Shown: positions 24,561-33,784 of the stretch, piece by piece
Position numbering within the stretch: the stretch's first letter is position 1
How the letters are laid out: each line of letters starts with the position of its first letter
Assembly: GCA_934277945.1 (NCBI GenBank)
Contig: CAKQWA010000002.1
Coordinates: 62,001 to 126,000, forward strand
Origin: an uncultured Alphaproteobacteria bacterium
Lineage (GTDB): Bacteria > Pseudomonadota > Alphaproteobacteria > CAAGCB01 > CAG-977
DNA length: 64,000 nucleotides
Direction: 5' to 3'
Notes under the pieces: generated by a model
Seen by the model: the letters and a program-made list of their open reading frames with translations, nothing else
What the model was told of the DNA's origin: nothing
Database searches by the model: none
Position numbers and translations under genes: made by a program

Positions 24561-25427
24561 ATGGGAACTGTTCAAAACGAAGACGAAGCCTATAAACTGC
24601 TTCACCAAAAACCGACAATCGTCAAAGCGGCGAACTGGTTTGCGCTGATTTGGCTGCTTGCCGTCGTCGCGCCCGCCGCGTACTATTTCTGCACGCACAC
24701 GACGCCGATGAAAGAATACGCCGTCGTCAAAGCCTCCGCCATGGCGTACAATATGCTGGAAAACCGGCTTTCCGCGCTGACGAACGACGTTTTGAAAAAA
24801 GTGGACGTTTCCAAATACACCGATAAAATCGACATTCCGCAAATCAAACTGGATCAGTTGGACAAACTTGAAAAAACGGCGAAAAAGGCGAAGGACATTT
24901 CGTCGAAACTGGCGAAATTCGGCGTCAAGGACGCGGATAAAATCACCGACGCGACCGATTCTTTGAAAAAGCAGGTCGACAAGGTCAACAAACAGATTAA
25001 AGACACGACCGCGAAAGTGTCCGCCACGTTGAACAAGGAAGTCAAAAAAGGGCTGGAAAAGGAAGTCAAATCCGCCGCCGCCGGACAGGTGCAAAAACAA
25101 CTCGGCTTGTCCGACGCCGCGTACAAGGCTTTGGTCAAGGGAAAAATCGCGTTCAATTCCAAAACCGCGGCGACGATTTACAACGAATTGAGAACCAACA
25201 AAAACGGCGTGTTTTATCAGACGGCGCGGCAAATCGACGCTTATGCGATTTACTTTTTCGCCGCTATCGGAATCGCCGGTCTGCTGATTTTGCTGATTGT
25301 GCCGTTTCTGGTTAAGAAAATCGCCAAAAAACTGGCAAGCACCTACACGCAATGCCCGTATTGCCACAAGGTGTACCTGACCAAAGGCAACGCTTTCAAC
25401 ATTTTGAAAATGGTCAAATTCTGGTAA
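24561..25427 (+). CDS. Two-span coiled-coil protein with C-terminal CxxC
   Basis: I do not recognise this 288-residue protein. Residues 21-43 are a first hydrophobic span. Residues 55-200 are Lys/Asp/Ala-rich and strongly helical, with heptad-like KKAKDISSKLAKF and DSLKKQVDKVNKQIKDT stretches. Residues about 229-253 are a second span. The protein ends in a short cytoplasmic tail with TQCPYCHK (C265, C268), half of a zinc-ribbon-like knuckle. The predicted form is a membrane hairpin with a large coiled-coil domain outside. An AAGGAT site precedes the ATG. It converges on the Slt gene with an 11-bp gap. Confidence 0.55.
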   Translation: MGTVQNEDEAYKLLHQKPTIVKAANWFALIWLLAVVAPAAYYFCTHTTPMKEYAVVKASAMAYNMLENRLSALTNDVLKKVDVSKYTDKIDIPQIKLDQLDKLEKTAKKAKDISSKLAKFGVKDADKITDATDSLKKQVDKVNKQIKDTTAKVSATLNKEVKKGLEKEVKSAAAGQVQKQLGLSDAAYKALVKGKIAFNSKTAATIYNELRTNKNGVFYQTARQIDAYAIYFFAAIGIAGLLILLIVPFLVKKIAKKLASTYTQCPYCHKVYLTKGNAFNILKMVKFW

Positions 25428-25438
25428 ATTTCTTTGCG

Positions 25439-27220
25439 CTACGGGCGGTACGTCGGGTATTCGCCCGCCAGCACTTCATCAACGGATTCCAAAGATTTGC
25501 CGAATAAGGAACGGTAAATCCAGTAATTCGCCAACACTTTTTTGACAAAGCCGCGCGTTTCCCGCGACGGTATCGCTTCCATGAAAAACAGCGGATCGTT
25601 TTTGAAATCCGCGCGTTCGTTCCAGCGTTTCAAGTTGCGCGTGCCGCAGTTGTACGCCGCGATCGCCGCCATTAAATTGCCGTTCACGTCCTTGCGGTTC
25701 AGCAAAGTGGACACCAGTTCCTGCCCGACCATCAGATTGTACGGAATACGGTGCAGTTTGCTTAAACGGTACGGTTCGCCCAATTTTTTGGACATCAGTT
25801 TCGCTGTGGACGGCATCAACTGCATCACGCCGCGCGCGCCCGCGTTGCTGAACGCCTTGTTTTTAAAGCACGATTCCTGACGCACGAAAGCGTAAATCAG
25901 CGCCTTGTCGATTTTCCAATTATTCAGCGGCGTCCAGTTCGGGAACGGATACAGCGCCTTTTGTCCCGTCGGCGTTTCGATTTCGCCGCGCAATCCCGCC
26001 AATCTTGCGGACAGTTCCGGCGCTTGCGACAGCGACGAGGCAAACGACGCAAGCGTTTTGCGCATGGCGGGATTTTCCGCGTACAGTTTAATCAGTTCGC
26101 GTTCGGCTTCGTCGATCATGTCCAACTGCAAGAACGCCAGCGCGCGCTTGCCGCCGTTTGTTTGAGCCACGACGCGCACATCGTCCGCGTCGGACGGCGT
26201 AACGGAAAAATCTTTCCAGTTTTGAGAAATGTCCCAACCGAGCGAACGCTGCGCCAAAATGCCGTACACGGAATGAGGGGCGACGGTCGCGGCGTCTTTC
26301 AAATACGGCGTGACGGCGTAAAACATTCCGTTTTTAATCATGGCGCGCGTCGTCCAAAAATCCGCCGCCGCTTTGAACACGGGCGACGCTTTGGGCGAAT
26401 CCGCAATCGTCTGGAACTGGATTTGCGCGTTCGGATAATCTTTCTTGCGCCAATAGACAAGCCCCGCCGTCCAGCGCGCCAGAAGCAAAGCCTGATCCCC
26501 CCTGTCCAAAACGGGTTTCAGCACTTCAAGCGCCTTGTCGTCCTCTTGGTCGACGAAATAGGCGAAGCCCAGCGCGGTCAGGCTTTCCTCGCGGTCTTTG
26601 CGCGACAGGTACTTTTGCACTTTTTTGTCTTGAAAATGCAGTCTTGCCGCCAGCGTTTTGCCGCGCCGCAAAGCCGAGGAGAAAAACTGCATCGAGCGGC
26701 GCACCGACGCCCTGTCCTGCGCCGGAACGTAATTCACTTTTTTGTAAAAGGAATAATCCATCGGGTCGGGGATGCGCATGGAGGTGCACGATCCCGCCGT
26801 AAAGTGCGCGGCGGCGTCTTTCGGGCGGCTCATCGTGACGTGAACGTCCTTGCGCATGGCGAATTCGTACACTTCGGACGCAATCGGCTGATCGCGGTAT
26901 TTTTTCAGCCAGCCCTCTATTTCCTTTTGCGTGGGCTTGCGCGCCGGCTGCGCCAAAATCATGCGCCCCGAGAAAAGCCCTTTCAGCAACGCGTTCCGCA
27001 CGCCCTGCAACGCGTCCTGCGCCGCCTTGATTTCCCCCTCGTCAAGCAGGGAAAAGGCTTCGGCGTATTTTTCGACGTCCTGCGGGGACAAAACTTCCCA
27101 CGCGCTTGATGTTTGCGCGGGCGCGGTTGGCTGTTCCGCGCGAACGGAAGCGGCGGCAAACACACCCGTCAGGCAGAAAATTCCCGCAATCAAAAGTCTT
27201 TTCAAGTTACGCAAAGTCAA
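25439..27220 (-). CDS. slt: Soluble lytic murein transglycosylase
   Basis: A 593-residue periplasmic enzyme that cleaves glycan strands. It has a signal peptide (LIAGIFCLTGVFAAASVRA), a long alpha-superhelical U-domain of TPR-like helices (about residues 40-420), and the SLT domain near the C terminus, with the catalytic glutamate E449 in RQESCF, GVMQLMPSTAK and AIAAYNCGTRNL. The C terminus has the short tail usual in alphaproteobacteria. The start codon is TTG at 27220 (another in-frame TTG at 27214); no ATG exists. It lies 20 bp downstream of a secreted-protein gene and is probably transcribed with it. Confidence 0.92.
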   Translation of the reverse strand: MTLRNLKRLLIAGIFCLTGVFAAASVRAEQPTAPAQTSSAWEVLSPQDVEKYAEAFSLLDEGEIKAAQDALQGVRNALLKGLFSGRMILAQPARKPTQKEIEGWLKKYRDQPIASEVYEFAMRKDVHVTMSRPKDAAAHFTAGSCTSMRIPDPMDYSFYKKVNYVPAQDRASVRRSMQFFSSALRRGKTLAARLHFQDKKVQKYLSRKDREESLTALGFAYFVDQEDDKALEVLKPVLDRGDQALLLARWTAGLVYWRKKDYPNAQIQFQTIADSPKASPVFKAAADFWTTRAMIKNGMFYAVTPYLKDAATVAPHSVYGILAQRSLGWDISQNWKDFSVTPSDADDVRVVAQTNGGKRALAFLQLDMIDEAERELIKLYAENPAMRKTLASFASSLSQAPELSARLAGLRGEIETPTGQKALYPFPNWTPLNNWKIDKALIYAFVRQESCFKNKAFSNAGARGVMQLMPSTAKLMSKKLGEPYRLSKLHRIPYNLMVGQELVSTLLNRKDVNGNLMAAIAAYNCGTRNLKRWNERADFKNDPLFFMEAIPSRETRGFVKKVLANYWIYRSLFGKSLESVDEVLAGEYPTYRP

Positions 27221-27240
27221 GGAAACAACCGCTTGTCAAA

Positions 27241-28140
27241 TCATTTCAACACAACGAAATTCGCGCAGGCTTCCGCTTTCGCCGGACCTAAAACGCACTT
27301 TTGCGTTTCCAGACGGGGCTTGACGCGCAAAGACGGGCAGTTATCGGAAAAGAACGTTCTTTCCTTTGACACGATGGCGTTCGGCGCGACGTCCGACAAA
27401 TTCCAATACGTCGAATCCGAGGGCCAATAGAACATCAGGCGCAGATTTTCCAGTTTGACGTTCGTGCGGTTCTGCAAACGCAGCGTCAGGGAGCATTGCG
27501 ACCCGTTCGACGTGAAATCCGTCACATAAACCCACAATTCGCCTTTCGGAACGGGACGTTCGACGCCGTTTTCGTCAAACATCATCCCCGGCGACGGGGT
27601 TTCTTCGGCGATTTTCTTCGCAATGGCGGCTTTGCGGCGTTCCTCCGCCAGTTTCATCGCCTCGCGCTCCTTTTGTTTGCGGGTGGCGTATTCTTCCAGC
27701 AGAATGATTTTCTGCGCCGGCGACATATTGCGCGCGTCTTTCGCCGCCGAATCGACCGCGCTGAAATCGGGCATATCGTCGTCCGTCATGGCGGAGGGGC
27801 GGTTTGCGTTCGTCCGCGCCGCGCTTTTCGGCGACGCTTTGACGTTCGGCGCGGCTTGCGTCCTGCCGCCGTTCGCGGAACGCGCCGTGTTCGCCGGAGC
27901 CGCCTGACGCGCTGAATTCGCCGAAGAAGACCTCGTGAAACTGACCGGCGCGCTTGAAGCCGGCTTGGGCGCGGAATTCGCCGCCGTATTGGATGTCGTG
28001 CGCGTGAATCTGGGCGTTTGCGCCGTTCCCGCCGACGACTGTTGCGGCGGCGCGTTGCGTGTCGTGAATTGGGCAAAAGCCTCGCCCGACGCCAGAATCA
28101 TGCCGGCAAGACAATACAAAAAGAGGGATGAGCGGCGCAT
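27241..28140 (-). CDS. Secreted protein with coiled-coil and C-terminal cysteine-rich domain
   Basis: A 299-residue exported protein of unknown function. The signal peptide covers residues 1-23 (ending GEAFA). A Ser/Ala/Asn/Pro-rich linker runs to residue 125, followed by a charged helix (about 140-190, LLEEYATRKQKEREAMKLA). The C-terminal domain (about 205-299) looks like a beta-sandwich with RLQNRTNVKLENLRLMFYW and four cysteines that could form two disulfides. AAGGAG precedes the ATG. It precedes slt by 20 bp on the same strand, suggesting an envelope or wall-related role. Confidence 0.6.
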   Translation of the reverse strand: MRRSSLFLYCLAGMILASGEAFAQFTTRNAPPQQSSAGTAQTPRFTRTTSNTAANSAPKPASSAPVSFTRSSSANSARQAAPANTARSANGGRTQAAPNVKASPKSAARTNANRPSAMTDDDMPDFSAVDSAAKDARNMSPAQKIILLEEYATRKQKEREAMKLAEERRKAAIAKKIAEETPSPGMMFDENGVERPVPKGELWVYVTDFTSNGSQCSLTLRLQNRTNVKLENLRLMFYWPSDSTYWNLSDVAPNAIVSKERTFFSDNCPSLRVKPRLETQKCVLGPAKAEACANFVVLK

Positions 28141-28253
28141 AAAAAACTCCTTGTATTTCGCTTCTTTGTAAAAATTAAATTTTATTTTAATCGAATTCGT
28201 ATATTTTCACGAGATAAATTTAAAAAAATCTTTCACTTTTCGGGACGAAAGCC

Positions 28254-29624
28254 ATGAAATCGTACTTTTTTTGCGGAATCGGCGGCAGCGGCATGAGCGC
28301 TTTGGCGGTTCTGCTTGCCAAAAACGGATACGCGATATCCGGCTCCGACCGCGGTTTCGACGCGCAAAAAGGCGCGGATGTCCGCGAAAAATTAATGAAA
28401 CAGGGAATCGCCCTGTTTGCGCAGGACGGTTCGGGCGTGACAAAAGACGTCGATTGCGTCGTCGTGTCTTCGGCGGTGGAAGAAAGCGTCCCCGACGTGA
28501 AAGCGGCGCGCGCGCTGAACATCCCCGTGCGCAAGCGGGCGGAGATTCTGGCGGATTTTCTGGCGACGACGAACGGAATCGCCATCGGCGGCACGTCGGG
28601 CAAAACGACGGTGACCGCCATGACCGCGCACATTTTAAAACAGGCGGGCGTCGACCCGAACGTCGTGAACGGCGGCATCATGCTGAATTACCGCACCGAC
28701 ACCGAAACGGGCAACGTTCTGACCGGAAAAGGCGGATTTTGCGTCATTGAAGCGGACGAAAGCGACGGGTCGATCGCGCTGTATTCCCCCGCCGTCAGCG
28801 TTGTGACGAACATTTCGCTTGACCACAAGCCGATTGAGGAATTGCGTCCGCTTTTCGCCGGATTCATCCAAAAGGCGAGCGTCGGCGCGGTCGTCAATCT
28901 GGATTGCGAGGAAACGGCGAAAATGCGTTCTTTGAACAAAAACGTGCTGACGTTCTCGCTGAAAGACGAATCGGCGGATTTGTACGCGCGCGATATCGTG
29001 CCGACGGATTGCGGCGTGAAATTCAAATTGAACCGCGACGAAGCGGAACTGCTTGTGGCGGGCAGACACAACGTCGCCAACGCTCTGGCGGCGATCGGCG
29101 CGGCGGATCTGCTGGGCGTGCCGCGCGCGAAAAGCCTGTCGGCTCTGGCGTCGTTCAAAGGGGTCAAGCGGCGACTGGAAACGCTGGGGGAAGCGGGCGG
29201 CGTGTACGTCATCGACGATTTCGCGCACAATCCGGAAAAAATCGCCGCGACGCTCGACACGCTGAAAGAAAAATCGGGACGGCTGATCGTCATTTTCCAG
29301 CCGCACGGATTCGCGCCGACGAAACTGATGAAAGACGGCTACATCAAAACGTTCCTGACAAAAACGGACATGGACGACATCATCATCATGCCGGAAATTT
29401 TCTACGCGGGCGGCACGACGACGAAAGACATTTCGTCCGCCGACATCGTCAAGGAACTGGCGCGCGCGGGCAAAAAAGCGCACTTCATCCCCGAACGCGC
29501 GAAAATCGCGAAACTCGTGCCGGCTTTGGCGAAAGCGGGCGACCGCGTCGTCGTCATGGGCGCGCGCGACGACACGCTGACGGATTTCGCTTACGGCATT
29601 TTAAAGGAATTGGGAGAACGCTGA
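28254..29624 (+). CDS. Mur ligase (MurC/Mpl type)
   Basis: A 456-residue ATP-dependent amide ligase of the Mur family. It has the N-terminal UDP-binding FFCGIGGSGMSALA, the P-loop IGGTSGKTT (residues 111-119), IEADESDGS as the metal-binding stretch, AGRHNVANALAA, and DDFAHNPEKIAATL with the C-terminal domain. Sequence alone does not separate MurC from Mpl, the murein tripeptide ligase. Its 1-bp overlap with an LD-carboxypeptidase gene favours Mpl-like recycling of wall peptides, because biosynthetic murC normally sits in the dcw cluster. GGGACGAAAG precedes the ATG. Confidence 0.8.
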   Translation: MKSYFFCGIGGSGMSALAVLLAKNGYAISGSDRGFDAQKGADVREKLMKQGIALFAQDGSGVTKDVDCVVVSSAVEESVPDVKAARALNIPVRKRAEILADFLATTNGIAIGGTSGKTTVTAMTAHILKQAGVDPNVVNGGIMLNYRTDTETGNVLTGKGGFCVIEADESDGSIALYSPAVSVVTNISLDHKPIEELRPLFAGFIQKASVGAVVNLDCEETAKMRSLNKNVLTFSLKDESADLYARDIVPTDCGVKFKLNRDEAELLVAGRHNVANALAAIGAADLLGVPRAKSLSALASFKGVKRRLETLGEAGGVYVIDDFAHNPEKIAATLDTLKEKSGRLIVIFQPHGFAPTKLMKDGYIKTFLTKTDMDDIIIMPEIFYAGGTTTKDISSADIVKELARAGKKAHFIPERAKIAKLVPALAKAGDRVVVMGARDDTLTDFAYGILKELGER

Positions 29625-30511
29625 TGCCCGTTTCAATCAAGACAATCGGCGTTGCGGCGTGCGCTTCGGGCTGTCCGCAAAACGCGCTCGCCCCTGCGGA
29701 AAAATACTTTAAAGACAGGGGAATCGCCGTCAAAACGGGCGCGTGCGTTTATCAAAACACGCGTTTTCTGTCCGCTCCCGACGCCATGCGCGCGCGGGAA
29801 CTCAACGATTTTTACAAAGACGGTTCCGTTGACGCCGTGTTTGCGGCGCGCGGCGGCTACGGTTCCGCCCGTATGCTTGATTTAATCGACTATGACGCCG
29901 TTAAAAGTCATCCGAAACTGTTTGTCGGATTAAGCGACACGACCGCCGTGCAGAACGCTTTTCTGGCGAAAGCGGGCGTTGAAAGCCTGACGGGATGCGT
30001 GCTGTACCGCCGCGACGGTGTTTTGATGCCGCCCGTCACGGAAAAGACGCTTTGGCAGGCGGTGAACGGCGAAGAACAGCGTTTCGACGGCTTGCAAACC
30101 ATGCGCGCGGGCAAAGCGAAAGGGCGGCTGATCGGCGGCTGTCTGACGATTTTCGCGTCCCTGCTCGGCACGCCGTATATGCCCGATGCAAACGGCGCGA
30201 TCGTCCTGATTGAAGACGTCGGCGAACAGCCCTACGTCATCGACCGTCTGCTGACCCAATGCGCTTTGTCGGGCGTGTTCGACAAGGCGGCGGGCGTCGT
30301 GTTCGGCGATTTTTACCGCTGCGAGTCAAAAGACGCTTCCGACGGCGAAATTCGGGACGTTTTGGACGAGTGGCGCGGCAAATTGAAAATTCCCGCCGTC
30401 AAAGGTCTGCCCTACGGTCACGCGCCGGACAGCGTCGTCCTGCCGCTCGGCAGAACGGTTGATTTGGACGCGTCGGCGGGCGTTCTGCACATTCAAAAAA
30501 GGAGCGTGTAA
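29624..30511 (+). CDS. ldcA: LD-carboxypeptidase (S66 family)
   Basis: A 295-residue cytoplasmic serine peptidase that removes the terminal D-alanine from recycled murein tetrapeptide. The nucleophile is S104 in VGLSDTT, with E197 in IEDVGE and H266 in YGHAPDS; RGGYGSAR at 76-83 is the usual N-terminal landmark. All three catalytic residues are present. The ATG overlaps the Mur ligase stop codon in TGATG, and the stop codon overlaps the next start in TAATG, so the three genes are translationally coupled. A long in-frame upstream extension is a shadow within the Mur ligase gene. Confidence 0.93.
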   Translation: MPVSIKTIGVAACASGCPQNALAPAEKYFKDRGIAVKTGACVYQNTRFLSAPDAMRARELNDFYKDGSVDAVFAARGGYGSARMLDLIDYDAVKSHPKLFVGLSDTTAVQNAFLAKAGVESLTGCVLYRRDGVLMPPVTEKTLWQAVNGEEQRFDGLQTMRAGKAKGRLIGGCLTIFASLLGTPYMPDANGAIVLIEDVGEQPYVIDRLLTQCALSGVFDKAAGVVFGDFYRCESKDASDGEIRDVLDEWRGKLKIPAVKGLPYGHAPDSVVLPLGRTVDLDASAGVLHIQKRSV

Positions 30512-32814
30512 TGGTTGAACTGCTTGCCCCCGCCGGCGAATTGGATTCGGGATTCGCCGCTTTCGCATACGGCGCGGACGCCGTGTATCTGGGCTTGAAC
30601 AAATTTTCCGCCCGCGCGGAAGCGGTCAATTTCACGCCAGACGATTTGAAATTTTTCACGTCTTACGCGCACAGCCTCGGCAAGCGGGTGCTGGTCGCCG
30701 TCAACACGCTGATTTTCGACGACGAGTTTCGGGATTTGGCGGAAACGCTTTACGACATTCTTGAAGCAAAAGCCGACGGCGTGATTGTGCAGGATTTAGG
30801 CGTCGCGCGCTTTGCCAAACGCAACTTCCCGACCCTGCGTCTGCACGCCAGCACGCAAATGGCGGCGCATAACGAACAGGGCGCGCGGGCGTTGAAAGAT
30901 TTGGGATTCAAGCGCGTCGTTCTGGCGCGCGAATTGACGTTCGACGAAATCGCAAACATCGCCAAACGCGTGCCGATTGAAATCGAAACGTTCGTTCACG
31001 GCGCGCTGTGTTACAGTTACAGCGGCTTGTGTATGTTTTCCTCCATATACACGGGCAGAAGCGCGAATCGCGGCAAATGCGTGTATCCGTGCCGCGAAAG
31101 CGTGTGCTTCGACGGCAAAAAGGGATTCGCTTTTTCCATGCGCGACCTGTCGCTTCAAGAAAGCGTCCGGCGGCTGAAACAGGCGGGAGTCGCCGCGCTG
31201 AAAATCGAGGGACGCAAAAAAACGCCCTTGTACACGGCGGCGGTGACGGACTTGTACCGCAACATTCTGGACGGTACGCCCGACAAAGCGTTAATTCAAA
31301 GCAAAAAAGACGCCGTGCGCACGATTTTTTCGCGCCTGACGACGACTCTGTACACGCAAGACCGGCAGAACGGCGCGGTTGCAGACGTTGAAACGACGGG
31401 GCATCGCGGTTTGCCCGTCGGGTCGGTGGAAAAAGCGTTTTCGCACGGCGGCAGGCGATTCATTCAGTTCAAGCCGAGCACGGATTTCGCCCGCTACGAC
31501 GGATTGCAGATCGACTTGGAAAACGCGCCCAAACCGTTCGGATTTTCCGCCGAAACGCTGATTTGCGGCAAGAAAAACGTCTTTGAAGCCAAAGCCGGCG
31601 TTCCCGTCGCGGTCGCCCTGCCGGACAACGCGCCGTACATCGCGCAAAACCGTCCCGTGTATCTGTCGTCAAGCACCGCCGTCAAAAAGGCGTATCCGTT
31701 CACGCGCCCCGATCCGCGCGATTTTGCGCAGGACAAGATCCCCGTTGATGTCACGGTCGTGTTGAGCGAAAACGAATTGTTCGCGCAAGCCGGCGAACAA
31801 ACCGCCTCCCTGCCCGCGACGTTAACCGCCGCCCAAAACGCAGAAGCGGTGGAAAAGAACGTGCGCCGCGCTTTTGAAAAATCGGGCGAATCGCGCGCGA
31901 CGCCGGACAATCTGACGCTTGTCAACGCGCAAAATCTGTTCGCGCCCGTGTCCGCGCTGAACGACCTGCGCCGCGATTTGTACGCCAAAATCGACGAAGA
32001 CGCCGTCAAACGCGCCCGCGCGAAACGCACGGCGGTCATTGAAAACGCCTTGAAAAACACGGCTCAACCCGCCGCGTCCGTCACGCCCGCGCGCAAACTG
32101 ATCGTCAAAACGGACGACGCGCGGAATTTACAGGCGTTGAGCGGTGACGACCTCGCCCGTCTGTCCGAAATCGTGTTCGAGATTCTGCCCGACCGTTTTT
32201 CGCCGCCCGATTTGCCGAAAGAAAAACTGCGTTTCGCCCTGCCCGCCGTGTGTCGCGCATGGGAAAGCGAAAAAATGCGCCGCATCGTCGCGGATTTGAA
32301 AGCCGCGGGATTCGCGAAATGGGAAATCGGCAACGTGTGGGGGCTGGACGCTTTGGACGTTTCCAAAGACGACGTGTCGGCGGACGCGACGCTTTACACC
32401 GCCAACGTTCAAGCGGCGAAAATGCTGTGCGGTTTGGGATTGACGCGCTTTACGGTCGCGCAGGAAACGCCCGCGCCCGAAAAGATTTTCGCGGCTTTTC
32501 CGGACAAGGCTCTCGGCATTGCGTATCAGGACACGGCATTGTTCATCAGCGAAACCTGCCCGCGCAAAACGCTTCACGGCGCGTGCCTGAAATGCGGCGG
32601 GGATTTCAATCTGCCGCTGTCGTCGCGCTACGGCAAATTCGAGGCGGTCGGCAGAGCGTGCCGTTTCCGGCTGTTGAGCGAACGCCCACATCTGAAAATC
32701 GACGAAATGCTGCAAGCAAACGCCCGTCTGATCCGCGCGGATTTCGTCTGGCGCAAGCCCGACGCGGACAGAGTCGCCAAAACGATCCGGACGCTGTGCG
32801 CGCGCCTGTTTTGA
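30511..32814 (+). CDS. U32 family peptidase
   Basis: A 767-residue protein of the U32 collagenase-like family. Residues 1-330 hold the family core: LLAPAGELDSGFAAFAYGAD at the N terminus, LHASTQMAAHN, ETFVHGALCYSYSGLCMFS, and the cysteine motif RGKCVYPCR. The middle (330-500) fits the DUF3656 extension, and the C terminus has further cysteines (CPRKTLHGACLKCGG). Related proteins include the RNA hydroxylation factors RlhA/TrhP and UbiU/UbiV, which carry a 4Fe-4S cluster. Here the link to Mur ligase and LdcA by a 1-bp overlap suggests a role in peptide turnover, but the true reaction is unknown. Confidence 0.85.
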   Translation: MVELLAPAGELDSGFAAFAYGADAVYLGLNKFSARAEAVNFTPDDLKFFTSYAHSLGKRVLVAVNTLIFDDEFRDLAETLYDILEAKADGVIVQDLGVARFAKRNFPTLRLHASTQMAAHNEQGARALKDLGFKRVVLARELTFDEIANIAKRVPIEIETFVHGALCYSYSGLCMFSSIYTGRSANRGKCVYPCRESVCFDGKKGFAFSMRDLSLQESVRRLKQAGVAALKIEGRKKTPLYTAAVTDLYRNILDGTPDKALIQSKKDAVRTIFSRLTTTLYTQDRQNGAVADVETTGHRGLPVGSVEKAFSHGGRRFIQFKPSTDFARYDGLQIDLENAPKPFGFSAETLICGKKNVFEAKAGVPVAVALPDNAPYIAQNRPVYLSSSTAVKKAYPFTRPDPRDFAQDKIPVDVTVVLSENELFAQAGEQTASLPATLTAAQNAEAVEKNVRRAFEKSGESRATPDNLTLVNAQNLFAPVSALNDLRRDLYAKIDEDAVKRARAKRTAVIENALKNTAQPAASVTPARKLIVKTDDARNLQALSGDDLARLSEIVFEILPDRFSPPDLPKEKLRFALPAVCRAWESEKMRRIVADLKAAGFAKWEIGNVWGLDALDVSKDDVSADATLYTANVQAAKMLCGLGLTRFTVAQETPAPEKIFAAFPDKALGIAYQDTALFISETCPRKTLHGACLKCGGDFNLPLSSRYGKFEAVGRACRFRLLSERPHLKIDEMLQANARLIRADFVWRKPDADRVAKTIRTLCARLF

Positions 32815-32833
32815 CGCGAAATCACGAAAACAG

Positions 32834-32862
32834 TTGAAAGTCGCCCCTTAACACTATAACAT
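32834..32862 (+). promoter_or_regulatory. Sigma-70 promoter of the 71-residue protein gene
   Basis: TTGAAA at 32834-32839 and TAACAT at 32857-32862 with a 17-bp spacer (a TATAAC at 32855 is the alternative -10). Confidence 0.45.
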
Positions 32863-32922
32863 TAAAAAAAGCCGATACAGATTGTACAGCAGGTACATTG
32901 TTTTAAAAGGAAAGAACCACCC

Positions 32923-33138
32923 ATGGCGAATTACCCGATTCAACCCGACGACATTTTTCAAAAAACGAACGGTCTGACTTCCAAATGGACCGTCGAGCGC
33001 ATTTTGGAATTTCCCGACATTCCCCCGCACGTCCGCTTGGTTGAACAGGGCGGCAACGAACGCATCATCACCATCGCCATGGCGACGCTGCTTGACACGC
33101 AACAATGGGCCTGCATTAAAAAAGCGGCTCAAAAATAA
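32923..33138 (+). CDS. Small protein of unknown function
   Basis: A 71-residue soluble protein with no signal peptide or membrane span and no motif I recognise. It has two predicted parts: an N-terminal region with a WTVERILEFPDIPPHVRL stretch and a hydrophobic C-terminal helix (IITIAMATLLD). AAAGGAAAG upstream of the ATG, its own promoter and a terminator 29 bp downstream make it a likely real monocistronic gene. Confidence 0.65.
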   Translation: MANYPIQPDDIFQKTNGLTSKWTVERILEFPDIPPHVRLVEQGGNERIITIAMATLLDTQQWACIKKAAQK

Positions 33139-33166
33139 GCGGCGGCGGATTTTTCCGCGCTGTTTC

Positions 33167-33193
33167 AAAGGGGTGCGTTTCGCGCCCTTTTTG
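33167..33193 (+). terminator. Rho-independent terminator
   Basis: AAAGGGGTGCG / CGCGCCCTTTTT (two wobble pairs) around a three-base loop, ending in a T run. Confidence 0.7.
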
Positions 33194-33219
33194 TCGTTTC
33201 AGAACAGCGAATTGCCGTT

Positions 33220-33762
33220 TCAGTACAGCGGATATTCCGCTTCCGCCCTGTAATACGACCCGATGCCGTCGTGGTGCGGATGACTTGAAAACAGGGTGAT
33301 TTTATCCACGCGGAACTCGCGCGTGCGGAACAGGTTGTTGTACGCCAAGAACTTGAACACGTCCTCCTCGCTTGCGCCGCGCAGTTTGGCAATGGTGACG
33401 TGCGCGTGGAATTTGTGCGTGTCCGCGCCCAGATTGTGCCGCTGAACAATCGTGTCGATTTTGTCGTGCAGAAAATCCAAATCGTTGAAATTGCTGACCC
33501 CCGTCCACAAATGGCGGATCTGCGAACCGGTCGCGAAAAAGCCGACCTGCGTCAGCGCCAGATTGAACGCGCGCGCTTGAATACGGCAGAAATCCGCGTG
33601 CAGATATTCGGCGTCCGTTTCGTCGATGTTGCCGATAAAGCGCAGCGTGACGTGCAGATTTTCCTTGTTCACCCACTTTGCGCCGTGCACGCCGCCGCGC
33701 AGGGTGTAAATGTGTTCCTTGATATCTTCGGGCAAATCAATGCCGGCAAACAAACGGATCAT
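33220..33762 (-). CDS. thpR: RNA 2',3'-cyclic phosphodiesterase
   Basis: A 180-residue member of the 2H phosphoesterase family (LigT/ThpR). The two catalytic HxTx motifs are present: HVTLRFIG near residue 38 and HVTIAKL near residue 125. The N-terminal MIRLFAGIDLP is typical. The enzyme opens 2',3'-cyclic phosphate ends of RNA and may act in tRNA end repair. The start is ATG at 33762. It lies 22 bp downstream of the esterase gene on the same strand. Confidence 0.93.
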   Translation of the reverse strand: MIRLFAGIDLPEDIKEHIYTLRGGVHGAKWVNKENLHVTLRFIGNIDETDAEYLHADFCRIQARAFNLALTQVGFFATGSQIRHLWTGVSNFNDLDFLHDKIDTIVQRHNLGADTHKFHAHVTIAKLRGASEEDVFKFLAYNNLFRTREFRVDKITLFSSHPHHDGIGSYYRAEAEYPLY

Positions 33763-33784
33763 GGGCGACCTCTTTCATCAGGGT

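Noticed and set aside
28904..29623. 240-codon in-frame N-terminal extension of LdcA
   Set aside because: It lies within the Mur ligase gene in another frame. The LdcA homology begins at the ATG at 29624, which overlaps the ligase stop codon.
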